From DATARH01 sp963789255 (GTDB lineage: Bacteria; Pseudomonadota; Alphaproteobacteria; ATCC43930; CGMCC-115725): 64,000 nt of DNA. Where the stretch lies: assembly GCA_963789255.1 (NCBI GenBank), contig CAWBJW010000001.1:124001-188000 (forward strand), read 5' to 3'. Positions 7,897 to 19,142 of this stretch are shown piece by piece; position 1 is the stretch's first letter; each line of letters starts with the position of its first letter. Below the pieces are notes generated by a model. That model was given only the letters and a program-made list of their open reading frames with translations, did not search any database and was not told the origin of the DNA. The position numbers and the translations under genes were made by a program.

Positions 7897-10158
7897 TTAC
7901 AGGAAACTGTATGGGTCGATATCGACCTGGAGGCGCGCCGAGCCGCCGAGCCGCACCCGGCCGAGCCAGTCGCGCAGCACCGCTTGCAGATTGACCGTCC
8001 GCTCGGCCTTGACTAGAAAGCGCCGCCGGTGGCGGCCGCGCAGGATCGCGAGCGGCGCCGGCGCCGGGCCGAGCACGCTGATGCCGGGCAGTTGCGGCGC
8101 GGCGCGGGCCAAGGCGCGGGCCGCGAAATCGGCGGAGTCGGGATCGCCGGCGCTGACGATCAGCGCGGCCAGCCGGCCGAACGGCGGTAGCCCCGCCGCC
8201 CGCCGCGCCGCGGCCTCGGCTTCGAGAAAGCCGTCGCGGTCGCCGGCGGCGAGCGCCTGCATCACCGGCTGATCGGGCATGTAGGTCTGGATCAGCGCCT
8301 GACCCGGCCGTTCCGCCCGCCCGGCGCGGCCGGCGACCTGGTGCAACAGCTGATAGGTGCGCTCAGCCGCGCGCAGATCACCGCCCGTAAGGCCGAGATC
8401 GGCATCGACCACCCCGACCAGGGTCAGCATCGGGAAATGGTGGCCCTTGGCGACGATCTGGGTGCCGATCAGCACGTCATAGCGGTGCGCGACCATCGCG
8501 TCGGCCAACTCGGCCGCGGCGCGCGGGCCCGACAACAAATCGCTGACCATCAGCGCGGTACGCGCGCCCGGAAACCGCGCCGCGACCTCCTCCTTGAGCC
8601 GCTCGACCCCGGGCCCGCACGGCACCAGGGTTCCGGCGGCGAGGCATTCGGGGCACAGCGCCGGCACCGGCTCGGAATGACCGCAATGATGACACATGAG
8701 CCGCCCGGTAAAGCGATGCTCGACCAGCCAGGCGGTGCAGCTCGGGCATTGCATCCGGTGGCCGCAGGCGCGGCACAGGGTCAACGGCGCATAGCCGCGC
8801 CGGTTGAGGAACAGCAGCGCCTGCTCGCCGGCCGCCAGGGTCCGGCCGAGCGCCTCGACCAGCGGCGCGGACAGAAAATGCCCGGGTTCGACCCGCTCGC
8901 GCCGCATATCGACAAGGGCGATCTGCGGGAGCGCCGCTTCGGCATGGCGACGCGGCAACGAAACCCGCTCGTAGCGGCCGCGCGCGATGTTGACGACGGT
9001 TTCGAGCGAGGGGGTCGCCGAAACCAGCACAATCGGGATATGGGCGAGCGAGGCGCGCAACACCGCCATGTCGCGCGCCTGATAGCACACCCCGTCGTCC
9101 TGCTTGTAGGAGGGGTCGTGCTCCTCGTTGACGACAATGAGGCCGAGCTCGGGGAACGGCAGGAACAGCGCCGAGCGCGCGCCGACGACGATGCGGGCGC
9201 GGCCGGCGGCGACCGCCCGCCAGGCGTCGCGTCGCGCGGTGTGCGACACGTCGGAATGCCATTCCGTCGGCATCGTGCCGAAACGCCGGCGGAAGCGGTC
9301 GAGCCATTGCGCCCCGAGCGCGATCTCGGGCAGGAGGACCAGCACCTGACCGCCGGCGGCGAGCGATGCCGCGATTGCCGCGAAATAGGTCTCGGTCTTG
9401 CCCGATCCGGTAACCCCGTCGAGCACCGTGACGCTGAAGCCGCCGGTGCCGGCGCGCTCGATCAGCCGGCGCGCCGCCGCAAGCTGGTCGGGCGACAGCG
9501 CCGGCCCCGCGGCACCCCAGGCGATGGGCGGCGGTGACGGCGGCTCGCCCGGCCGCAGCAATTCGCCGACATGGCCGGCGGCGATCAGCCCGCGCACGAC
9601 GCTGGTGCCGCATCCCGCCCGCCGGGCAGCCTCGGCGAGCGAATATGCCGAGCCGTCGCGCAGCGCTTCGAGCACCCGTCGGCGCGCCGCCGTCAGCGGC
9701 TTGTCGCGGGTCGGTTCGGCGAGTGCGGCGAGACCCGCCGGGGTCGCGGCGCATACTCGGTGCGGTGGGGGCGGCAGCAAGGCCTCTTCGACGCTCATCG
9801 CCATGCGCAACACCGCGCCCGGCGGGCTGAGCGTATAGGCGGCAACGCGTTCGACGAAACGGCGCAGCTCCGGCCTCAGCGGCGGCGCCGGCAGGATTTC
9901 GATGATTGGCTTCAGCCGCTCGACCGGGACCGCGGCGTCCGATTCCTTGCCCGATCCTTCCCACACCACGCCAACAAGGCGTCGCGAACCGAGCGTAACG
10001 CGCACGAAACTGCCGGGCTCCGGCATCGCCGCGCCGTCCGGCATCAGGTAATCGAGCGGCTCGGGCAAGGGCAACGGCAACGGCAGCATCACGCGCACCG
10101 CGTGCGGCGAGGCCGGCCGGTCGGGTTCCGCGGCGCTGTTGGCAGGGCAGTCGGGCAT
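7897..10158 (-). CDS. priA: Primosomal protein N' (replication restart helicase)
   Basis: PriA recognises stalled forks and reloads the replisome. The 753-residue protein (start at 10158; a longer frame to 10239 is less likely) has an N-terminal fork-binding domain, Walker A (DGVTGSGKTE), motif III (VLVSATPSLE), an eight-cysteine zinc-binding insert (CRACGHRMQCPSC then CHHCGHSEPVPALCPEC) and the C-terminal helicase motif (QVAGRAGR). One oddity is motif II, which reads VVNEEHD where the family normally has DEEH; the codon is AAC near 9135. It is divergent from the DUF484/xerC pair. Confidence 0.94.
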   Translation of the reverse strand: MPDCPANSAAEPDRPASPHAVRVMLPLPLPLPEPLDYLMPDGAAMPEPGSFVRVTLGSRRLVGVVWEGSGKESDAAVPVERLKPIIEILPAPPLRPELRRFVERVAAYTLSPPGAVLRMAMSVEEALLPPPPHRVCAATPAGLAALAEPTRDKPLTAARRRVLEALRDGSAYSLAEAARRAGCGTSVVRGLIAAGHVGELLRPGEPPSPPPIAWGAAGPALSPDQLAAARRLIERAGTGGFSVTVLDGVTGSGKTETYFAAIAASLAAGGQVLVLLPEIALGAQWLDRFRRRFGTMPTEWHSDVSHTARRDAWRAVAAGRARIVVGARSALFLPFPELGLIVVNEEHDPSYKQDDGVCYQARDMAVLRASLAHIPIVLVSATPSLETVVNIARGRYERVSLPRRHAEAALPQIALVDMRRERVEPGHFLSAPLVEALGRTLAAGEQALLFLNRRGYAPLTLCRACGHRMQCPSCTAWLVEHRFTGRLMCHHCGHSEPVPALCPECLAAGTLVPCGPGVERLKEEVAARFPGARTALMVSDLLSGPRAAAELADAMVAHRYDVLIGTQIVAKGHHFPMLTLVGVVDADLGLTGGDLRAAERTYQLLHQVAGRAGRAERPGQALIQTYMPDQPVMQALAAGDRDGFLEAEAAARRAAGLPPFGRLAALIVSAGDPDSADFAARALARAAPQLPGISVLGPAPAPLAILRGRHRRRFLVKAERTVNLQAVLRDWLGRVRLGGSARLQVDIDPYSFL

Positions 10159-10332
10159 CGCTACACTGACCCCCGGGTCGCCGCGTTCGGCGGCCCACTC
10201 CCTGACGCTTCCCCGCAAGCGGGGGAGGGAAGGGGCCATGGATCAGGTGTTGGGTATTGTTGAATGATCGCCTTGCCTCCGGTTCGCCGCGTTCAGCGCG
10301 CTCGGCTCCTCGCCGTGGCGAGGTAGCGCGTC

Positions 10333-11089
10333 GTGGCGGACCTGCCGCATGACAAGCCGCACCCAGGGCGCGACGGGCGCGACACCGGCCTGGCGCCCGA
10401 GTTGCCGGGAGGGATCAGCGCTCGCGATGTCATCGCCTATCTCCGTAAGCATCCCGAGTTCATCGATCGTCACCCGGAGGCGCTCCGCCTGTTGCGCGCC
10501 CCGACCCGCGAGGTCGGCGAGAATGTCTTCGATTTCCAGCACTTTCTGATCGAGCGACTGCGCCGCGACCTGGCCCGCGCCAATCTCGAACACCGCACCC
10601 TGATCGGCGCCAGCCGCGGCAATCTGGCAAGCCAGTGCCGGGTGCACAAGGCGGTGCTCGCGATCCTGGCTGCTCCGAGCTTCGAACAGCTGCTGCAGAT
10701 CGCGACGACGGACCTCGCCGTGCTGCTCGACGTCGACATCGTGACGATCGGGGTCGAAAGCTCGGCGGCACCGGCGGGCCGGCTCACATTGCACGGCATT
10801 TGCCTTTTGAAGGCAGGAGCGATCGACGCGGTGCTCGGCCCCGAGCGGAATGTGCTGCTGCGCGCCGATATGCCCGGTGAGGCGGCGCTGTTTGGCGCCG
10901 CTGCCGGGCTCGTCCGCTCGCAGGCGCTGCTGCGCCTCGCCTTTGGGCGCGGCGCCCCGGTCGGGCTGTTGTGCATCGGTACGCGCCAACCCGGGCATTT
11001 TCATCCCGGGCTCGGCACCGAGCTCGTTGAGCTTTCTCGCCCGGGCCCTCGGCATCACCATCGCGCAATGGCTGAACCCGCCGCGGTGA
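10333..11089 (+). CDS. DUF484 family protein, one frameshift
   Basis: DUF484 proteins are GAF-like proteins of unknown function encoded next to xerC in many proteobacteria. The conserved N-terminal pattern VIAYLRKHPEFIDRHPEALRLL and FDFQHFLIERLRRDLA is present, followed by the GAF-like part (LDVDIVTIGVES). The start is a GTG at 10333. As sequenced, the frame runs on into xerC and looks like a fusion. Removing the G at 11026 restores the family ending (GTELLSFLARALGITIAQW) and a stop at 11087-11089. The restored protein is about 251 residues and overlaps the xerC start by 22 bases. Confidence 0.85.
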
Positions 11090-12081
11090 CGGGCGGCGCG
11101 GGCGGGAGGCCTTTCCCCGCGCTTCCCGAGCCGCTGCCGTTGGCCCGGTTTTCCGCCGCCGAGGATCTCCGCACCGCGATCGCCTTGTGGATCGCGTGGC
11201 TCGGCGGCGAGCGGCGCGCTTCGGCACACACGATCGCCGCCTATGGCCGCGACCTCGCCTTCTTCCTCGACTTCCTGACCGGGCATCTTGGCGAGATACC
11301 TGAACTTTCGACCTTCGGCCAGCTGCTCCCGGCCGATTTCCGCGCCTATCTCGCCTGTCGGGCGGCGCGGGTCGAGCGCGCCTCGATCGCGCGCGGCCTG
11401 TCGGTGGTGCGCGGCTTCATCCGGTTTCTCGAACGCCGCGGGCTGGCATCCAGCCCGGCGCTGGTTGTGCTGCGCGCACCGAAGCTGCCGCACAGCGTGC
11501 CGAAAGCGCTCACGGTCGGCGACGCGGCCGAGATCATCGACGCTCCGATCGACCTCGTCGCCAGCGCGTGGCAGGCCAGGCGCGATGTCGCGGTGCTGAC
11601 ACTGCTTTATGGCTGCGGGTTGCGCGTTTCCGAGGCGCTCGGCCTGAAGCGTTCGGAAGCGCCGCAGGGCGACCTGATCACAATCACCGGCAAGGGACGG
11701 AAACAGCGGGTCGTGCCGGTCTTGCCGGCGGTGCGTCAGGCGATCGCCGACTATCTTGCCACCTGCCCCTATGCGCTGCCAGGCGACGGCCCGCTCTTTG
11801 TTGGCGCACGCGGCGGCCCGCTCAGCCCGCGCCTCATACAGCGCCAGATGGAAATGCTGCGCCGCGCGCTCGGCCTCCCTGAAACCGCGACCCCGCATGC
11901 GCTTCGTCACAGCTTTGCGACGCACCTGCTCGGCGCCGGCGGTGATCTGCGCGCGATCCAGGAATTGCTCGGCCACGCCAGCCTGTCGACGACGCAGCGC
12001 TATACCAGCGTCGAGACCGAGCGCCTGCTCGCGGTCTACGACGCGGCGCACCCGCGGGCGCAGCTGCGCGAGCCGCGCTGA
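11068..12081 (+). CDS. xerC: Tyrosine recombinase XerC
   Basis: Site-specific recombinase that resolves chromosome dimers at dif with XerD. Counting from the ATG at 11068 (MAEPAAVTGG), the 337-residue protein has an N-terminal SAM-like core-binding domain (about 30-125). Its catalytic residues are R186 (GLRVSEAL), K209 (TGKGRK), H277 and R280 (HALRH), H303 (LGHASL) and nucleophile Y312 (QRYTSV). All six are intact. The ATG lies inside the 3' end of the DUF484 gene, implying translational coupling. The apparent in-frame joining to DUF484 is explained by the extra base at 11026. Confidence 0.93.
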   Translation: MAEPAAVTGGAGGRPFPALPEPLPLARFSAAEDLRTAIALWIAWLGGERRASAHTIAAYGRDLAFFLDFLTGHLGEIPELSTFGQLLPADFRAYLACRAARVERASIARGLSVVRGFIRFLERRGLASSPALVVLRAPKLPHSVPKALTVGDAAEIIDAPIDLVASAWQARRDVAVLTLLYGCGLRVSEALGLKRSEAPQGDLITITGKGRKQRVVPVLPAVRQAIADYLATCPYALPGDGPLFVGARGGPLSPRLIQRQMEMLRRALGLPETATPHALRHSFATHLLGAGGDLRAIQELLGHASLSTTQRYTSVETERLLAVYDAAHPRAQLREPR

Positions 12082-12098
12082 TTTGACGGAATGCCGCG

Positions 12099-13326
12099 CT
12101 ATTTCGCGGCGGCGGCGTGCGCGGTGCGGCGCAGTTCAGGGAGATCGTTGCGGCCGGCGAGGAAGGCCTTGATGTTGCGCGCCGCCTGGCGCAGGCGCTG
12201 GCGGTTCTCGACCAGCGCGATGCGGACAAAACCTTCGCCATACTCGCCGAACCCGACCCCCGGCGCGACCGCGACATTGGCGCGTTCCAGCAGGAGCTTC
12301 GAGAAGGCGAGCGTGCCGAGGCCGCGGAATTCCGCGGGGACCGGCGCCCAGGCAAACATCGAGGCGGCGGGCGGCGGCACGTCCCACCCGGCCTGCCGCA
12401 GGCCGTCGATCGAGCACGTCGCGCCGCGCGCGGTAGCGCTCGCGGATCTCGGCGACACAGTCCTGCGGGCCATTGAGCGCCGCGGTCGCCGCCACCTGGA
12501 TCGGCGTGAACGCGCCGTAGTCGAGATAGGATTTGACGCGGCCCAGTGCCGCGATCAGCCGCTGATTGCCAACCGCGAAACCGATCCGCCAGCCGGCCAT
12601 CGAATAGGTCTTGCTGAGCGAGGTGAACTCGACCGCGATGTCGCGCGCGCCCGGCACCTGGAGGATCGAGGGCGGCGGGTTGCCGTCGAAATAGATCTCG
12701 GCATAGGCCAGATCGGACAGCACGATGATGCCGTGGTGGCGGCAGAAATCGACGATCTCGCCGTAGAAATCGAGATCGACCGTCTGCGCCGTCGGGTTGG
12801 CCGGGAAATTGAGCACAATCGCGAGCGGGGCCGGAATGCTGTGCTGCACCGCCTTTTTCAGCTCGGCGAGAAAATCCGAGTTCGGGCCGATCGGGACATG
12901 ACGCACCGCAGCGCCCGCCATGATGAAGCCGAAGGCATGGATCGGGTAGCACGGGTTGGGGACGAGGACCGTGTCGCCGGGGGCGGTGATCGCCTGGGCG
13001 AGGTTGGCGAGGCCTTCTTTGGATCCCAGCGTGACGATGATCTCGCGCTCGGGGTCGAGCTCGACATTGAAGCGACGGGCGTAATAGGCGGCATAGGCGC
13101 GGCGCAGCCCGGCGATGCCGCGCGATGTCGAGTAGCCGTGCGTCTTCGGGTTCTGCACCGCCTCGATCAGCTTGGCGACGATATGCGGCGGGGTCGGCCC
13201 GTCGGGATTGCCCATGCCGAGATCGATGACGTCACGCCCCTCGGCGCGCGCCTGCGCCTTCAACGCATTGACTTCGGCGAAGATATAAGGCGGCAGACGC
13301 TTGATGCGGTAGAACTCTTCGGGCAT
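12099..13326 (-). CDS. PLP-dependent class I/II aminotransferase (AlaC / LL-diaminopimelate aminotransferase type), one frameshift
   Basis: The start at 13326 (MPEEFYRIKRLPPYIFAEVN) and the sequence DLGMGNPDGPTPPHIV match the AlaC/DapL-like branch. The PLP lysine lies in SLSKTYSMAGWR, with the phosphate-binding arginine next to it. The long frame derails after RARRDVL. Removing one base at about 12411 continues as LIDGLRQAGWDVPPPAASMF to the stop at 12099, giving about 408 residues. The reaction could be alanine/glutamate transamination or diaminopimelate synthesis; sequence alone does not decide. It is convergent with xerC, with only 17 bases between the two. Confidence 0.88.
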
Positions 13327-13486
13327 GGCGGCCAACACGGGCTCCGGGCGATTACGCGGCTCGTCCACTCTGGGGAGAGATGCTGTCTCTGGCGAGAGGC
13401 GGGGCCGGCGACCCGCTGATGTCGCCGGAACCCTGCTGACGGTTCGGATCGGTTTGGATTGCAGCGCCCTCGCCAAACTCAAGCAG

Positions 13487-14008
13487 TCATTCCGGCTCGA
13501 CAATCCGGCTGTTAAGGGCGCCAAAGGCGAAGCACGTCAGCGAATTCGGCTTCACCCCGACCGGGATGAAGATGGCGCGGTACTGCTCCAGCCGACCATC
13601 ATAGCGTTCGACCTCGCCTTCCAGACGCACCGCGGCCATCTCTTTCTGCGCCTGCGAGCAACCGCGCTTGAATACCTCGGAATATCGCTGGGGCAGCTGG
13701 CGCAGCATCGGCAGGTCCGGCCTGGCTTGCTGCGGCAGATGAAGCAGCCGCGCGAATTTTGGGCCGTACAGCAGCAGCGAGGATCGCTCGATCACCGGGT
13801 CGACGGCAATCAGGAACCGGTTTGACCAATCCCTGCTGTTGGTGCTGCCGAGATCGAGCGCCGCGACCGTGATGCTGTCGCCCAGCTCAGCCAGCTTGCT
13901 CTCCCAATAAGCCATCACGCGTTCGGCTTCCCGGCGATCGCGGCCGGTAGGCTCCTCTTTCCCCCACCCCTCGGTCCATGAGAAATCGGAGGGGTCGGAG
14001 ATGGTCAT
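13487..14008 (-). CDS. Conserved hypothetical protein, possible PAS-like domain
   Basis: A 173-residue soluble protein that I do not recognise with certainty. The second half (FLIAVDPVIERSSLLLYGP, then EQYRAIFIPVGVKPN and FAFGALNSRI) resembles the layout of alphaproteobacterial PAS-like proteins: a stretch describing a cofactor-like pocket, then a closing beta strand with a short GAxN motif. The N-terminus is rich in Trp and charged residues. There are no membrane segments or signal peptide. It is upstream of the aminotransferase on the same strand but 160 bases away, so co-transcription is uncertain. Confidence 0.6.
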   Translation of the reverse strand: MTISDPSDFSWTEGWGKEEPTGRDRREAERVMAYWESKLAELGDSITVAALDLGSTNSRDWSNRFLIAVDPVIERSSLLLYGPKFARLLHLPQQARPDLPMLRQLPQRYSEVFKRGCSQAQKEMAAVRLEGEVERYDGRLEQYRAIFIPVGVKPNSLTCFAFGALNSRIVEPE

Positions 14009-14069
14009 TGCTGTCTCCCGAGTTATCCGCCATTACGCTGATCGATCATAAGCAGGTAAGACGCTCGGT

Positions 14070-15023
14070 TCAACCCACGCGGGCGCCGAGGGCGGCAAGC
14101 CGGCGTTGGGCATCCATCAATTCCGCCGGCGCCGCCGATGCGGGCTTCAGGCGGAAATCGAAGGTCGCGGTGCAGAAGGGCGGTGCGACGCCGAGCCGGC
14201 TCGCCTCCGGCTCGGGTATCTCGTGCCGGGCGAAATCGCAGATCAACGAATCCTTGACCGCGAACACCGCGTCGCTCGCGAGGTAGGGATCGCTACGGTC
14301 AAAGATGTGGGTCGTCACCGGCTCGTAGCCTTCGGCCGAGACAACAAAATGGATATGCGCCGGCCGCCAGGGGTGGCGTCCGGTGGCCTTCAGCATCTGT
14401 CCGACCGGACCGTCGGACGGGATCGGGTAGTTGACCGGCAGCACCGTGCGGATCAGATAGCGTCCCTCGGCATCGCTGCGGAACTTGCCGCGCATATGCA
14501 AGGCGTCGGGGTTCTCGTCCTGCGAATCGTAAAGCCCGTTGGTCTGCGCCTGCCAGACATCGAGCACCGCGCCGGCGATCGGCCGGCCTTCGAGGTCGAG
14601 CACCCGGCCGCCGACCAGGGTCGCAAGGCCGGTGGTGTCGCGCTGGGCGATGTTGCCGCCCGGCGGCATCTCCGGGGCGCCGAGCCGGTGGAACGGGCCG
14701 AAGACGGTGGATTCGGTGGCGCCCTCGGGTTTCCTGTGATCGATCAGATCGACCACCATCGATACCCCGAGCGTATCTGAAAACAGGATGAACTCCTGCC
14801 GCTTGTCGCTGCACATCTTGCCCGCTTCGGTCAGGATCTCGATCGCCTGAAACCACTCCGTCTCGGTCAGCTCGACCTCCTTGACGAAGGCGTGGAGGTG
14901 GCCGATCAGGCTCAGCATGATCCGACGCAACCGCGGGTCCGGCGTCGCGGCAAAGCGCGCCAGCGCCTCGGCGGTGATGTCGTCCTCGGTCTTGTTGCGC
15001 ACCTTGCTCTGTCCGTCGGGCAT
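14070..15023 (-). CDS. Intradiol ring-cleavage dioxygenase (catechol/hydroxyquinol 1,2-dioxygenase family)
   Basis: Non-haem Fe(III) enzyme that opens dihydroxylated aromatic rings between the hydroxyls. The 317-residue product (start ATG at 15023) has the N-terminal helical dimerisation domain typical of the hydroxyquinol/catechol group (about 20-100) and the catalytic beta-sandwich. Candidate iron ligands are the tyrosines in NGLYDSQ and VNYPIPSDGP and the two histidines of RPAHIHF. No maleylacetate reductase or other ring-cleavage gene is adjacent, so the substrate is undetermined; the overall form fits hydroxyquinol best. It is divergent from the rhodanese gene. Confidence 0.85.
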   Translation of the reverse strand: MPDGQSKVRNKTEDDITAEALARFAATPDPRLRRIMLSLIGHLHAFVKEVELTETEWFQAIEILTEAGKMCSDKRQEFILFSDTLGVSMVVDLIDHRKPEGATESTVFGPFHRLGAPEMPPGGNIAQRDTTGLATLVGGRVLDLEGRPIAGAVLDVWQAQTNGLYDSQDENPDALHMRGKFRSDAEGRYLIRTVLPVNYPIPSDGPVGQMLKATGRHPWRPAHIHFVVSAEGYEPVTTHIFDRSDPYLASDAVFAVKDSLICDFARHEIPEPEASRLGVAPPFCTATFDFRLKPASAAPAELMDAQRRLAALGARVG

Positions 15024-15168
15024 GTCGGCCTCCACGCCTGGTCCGGCTCGCCGCCGGCCGGTTTGCCAACCGACTATACCCCATAGTCGCCGCCGCAGCA
15101 CGGTCCGCCGGGATGGCCCGCTGGACCGCGCATTGCTATGCTCGCCGCGGCAGCTTCGAGGAGGAACC

Positions 15169-16821
15169 ATGGCGATCACCAGCGAGGGCGGTCTCCCTGC
15201 ACTGCAGCCGGAAACCGGCCCCTTTGGGCCGGTCGCGTTGCCCGCCGAGGTGCGCACCCTGCTGCGTGACGGCGGCGAGATGGCATTGCTCGATGTCCGC
15301 GAGGAGGGCGTCTTCTCCGAGGAGGGCCATCCGTTTTTTGCCAATTCGGTGCCGCTCTCGCGGCTTGAACTGATGATCCGCGACCTGGTGCCGCGACTTC
15401 TGACGCGCATCGTCGTCCTTGACGGCGGCGAGGAGGGCCTCGCCGAACGTGCCGCGACCAAGCTCGCCCTGATGGGCTATTGCAATGTCGCGGTCATGGC
15501 GGGCGGGGCGCAGGCATGGGCGGCGGCCGGTTTCGAGCTGTTCACCGGGATCAACGTGCCGAGCAAGGCGTTTGGCGAGCTGGTCGAGCATCGCTGCAAG
15601 ACGCCGCATATCGCCGCCGCCGAGCTGAAGCGGCGGCTCGACGCCGGCGAAGAGGTGCTGATCGTCGACAGCCGGCCGATCGGCGAATTCCGCAATATGA
15701 GCATTCCCGGCGCGTTCGACTGCCCGGGCGCCGAGCTGGTGTACCGCGTACCCGACCGGCTGCGCTCGCCGGACAGCCTGGTCGTCGTCAACTGCGCCGG
15801 GCGGACGCGCAGCATCATCGGCGCCCAATCGCTGCGCAATGCCGGGCTGGCGAACCCCGTGATGGCGCTCGAAAACGGTACGATGGGCTGGGAACTGGCC
15901 GGGCTCGAACTGGCGCGCGGCCGCGATGACGCACTGCCGCCGCCGTCGCCCGCCGGTCTGGCGGGGGCCCGCGCGCTGGCTGACCAGGTCGCCGAGCGCT
16001 TCGCGATCAAGCGCATCGACGACGCTGCGCTCGCCCATTTCGAGGGCGAGGCCGAGCGCCGCACGCTCTATGTCTTCGACGTGCGCGGCCCGGAAGAGTA
16101 TGCGGCGGGCCATCTCGCGATCGCCCGCTCGGCGCCGGGCGGCCAGCTGGTGCAGGCGACCGATGCTTATATGGCGACCCGCAATGCCCGCATCGTCCTG
16201 GTCGACGATGACGGCGTGCGCGCGATCATGACCGGCTCGTGGCTGGTGCAGATGGGCTGGCCCGAGGTTTTTGTGCTCGCCGGCGGGATCGCCGGCCGGC
16301 CGCTGACGCGCCGTAGGCCCGAAGTGGTCATTCCGGAACTGGAAACGGCGCAGGTCTCGACAATCGGGCCAACGGAATTGCAAGCCTTGCTGGATCACGA
16401 CGAAGTCGCGATTCTCGATCTCGCGCCGAGCATCGAGTACGAGCGCGGCCACATCCCGGGCGCGTGGTTTGCGGTGCGCGCGCGGCTGCCCAGCAGCCTT
16501 GAGCGGGTGCCGAAGCGGCGCGTGCTGGTCCTGACCTCGCCCGGCGGCGGCGAACTGGCGACGCTTGCCGCAGCCGAGCTTTCGGATTGCGGCTTCTCCG
16601 AAGTGCGAGTGCTCTACTACGGCACGGAGGGGTGGCGCAAAGCCGGGCTGCCGCTCGCCACCGGCCGCGAGGCGATGGCCGACACGCCCGACGATTGCTG
16701 GCGCCGGCCCTATGACTCCTACGCCGGCGATGGTGCGCGCGAACGCTATCTGCGCTGGGAGATCGAGCTGGTGCATCAGATCGAGCGCGAAGGCGATGTC
16801 GGGTTCCGCGTTCCGGGATAG
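15169..16821 (+). CDS. Protein of four tandem rhodanese domains
   Basis: A 550-residue soluble protein made of four rhodanese-like domains (about 20-125, 145-255, 265-385 and 395-515). Only domain 2 keeps a catalytic cysteine, C209 in VVNCAGRTRS. The equivalent loops of domains 1, 3 and 4 read VLDGGEEG, LVDDDGVRA and VLTSPGGGE, without cysteine, so they are probably structural or binding modules. Sulfur transfer from thiosulfate or a persulfide is the family activity. A GAGGAGGA ribosome-binding site lies just before the ATG at 15169. It is divergent from the dioxygenase gene, with 145 bases between. Confidence 0.88.
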   Translation: MAITSEGGLPALQPETGPFGPVALPAEVRTLLRDGGEMALLDVREEGVFSEEGHPFFANSVPLSRLELMIRDLVPRLLTRIVVLDGGEEGLAERAATKLALMGYCNVAVMAGGAQAWAAAGFELFTGINVPSKAFGELVEHRCKTPHIAAAELKRRLDAGEEVLIVDSRPIGEFRNMSIPGAFDCPGAELVYRVPDRLRSPDSLVVVNCAGRTRSIIGAQSLRNAGLANPVMALENGTMGWELAGLELARGRDDALPPPSPAGLAGARALADQVAERFAIKRIDDAALAHFEGEAERRTLYVFDVRGPEEYAAGHLAIARSAPGGQLVQATDAYMATRNARIVLVDDDGVRAIMTGSWLVQMGWPEVFVLAGGIAGRPLTRRRPEVVIPELETAQVSTIGPTELQALLDHDEVAILDLAPSIEYERGHIPGAWFAVRARLPSSLERVPKRRVLVLTSPGGGELATLAAAELSDCGFSEVRVLYYGTEGWRKAGLPLATGREAMADTPDDCWRRPYDSYAGDGARERYLRWEIELVHQIEREGDVGFRVPG

Positions 16822-16842
16822 ACAAGGGTTGAAAGCGGCGGA

Positions 16843-16919
16843 TGGTAGGCCCGGCAGGACTCGAACCTGCGACAACGCCGTTATGAGCGGCGCGTTCTAA
16901 CCAGCTGAACTACGGGCCC
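16843..16919 (-). tRNA. tRNA with CAU anticodon, probably tRNA-Ile2 (lysidine-modified)
   Basis: A 77-base cloverleaf on the minus strand, ending in encoded CCA (TGGT at 16843-16846 on the plus strand). The anticodon loop is CTCATAA in a CGCCG/CGGCG stem, giving CAU; the T arm is GCAGGTTCGAGTCCTGC. The acceptor GGGCCCG and the overall form resemble tRNA-Ile(CAU), which is modified to read AUA, more than the initiator or elongator tRNA-Met. That assignment is by resemblance only. Confidence 0.85.
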
Positions 16920-16931
16920 GAAACCAGCAAG

Positions 16932-17020
16932 CCGTCATGGCCGGGCTTGACCGGGCCATCCACGTCTTTCGGTCGTGCCTGGGCGCGCAGGGATGGCCGG
17001 GTCAAGCCCGGCCATGACGG
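16932..17020. repeat. Dispersed palindromic repeat between tRNA and rpoD
   Basis: Long inverted repeat: ccgtcatggccgggcttgac pairs with gtcaagcccggccatgacgg, with a further paired part (gggccatcc / ggatggcc) inside. It can form a near-continuous hairpin of about 35 pairs. Confidence 0.85.
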
Positions 17021-17068
17021 GGTATACGAGGGCGGTCGCCGAGTTCAAACCCGACGCCGCCCGACCCG

Positions 17069-19039
<1,971 letters not shown>

Positions 19040-19142
19040 ACCGCCATCCTTAAATGAACCGTGAGGGCTGCGCCCGTCTGCCGTGGAACGGCCGCCATAC
19101 CCGTTCGCCGCGCAGGGTCCCTGTGGGGCCACTGCCGGCCTG

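Noticed and set aside
10333..12081. A DUF484-XerC fusion protein of 582 residues
   Set aside because: Removing one base at 11026 restores the normal DUF484 ending and stop, and xerC has its own ATG overlapping that end. The fusion is an artefact of the extra base.
14881..15168. N-terminal extension of the rhodanese protein
   Set aside because: The upstream frame overlaps the divergent dioxygenase gene; the ATG at 15169 has a strong ribosome-binding site.
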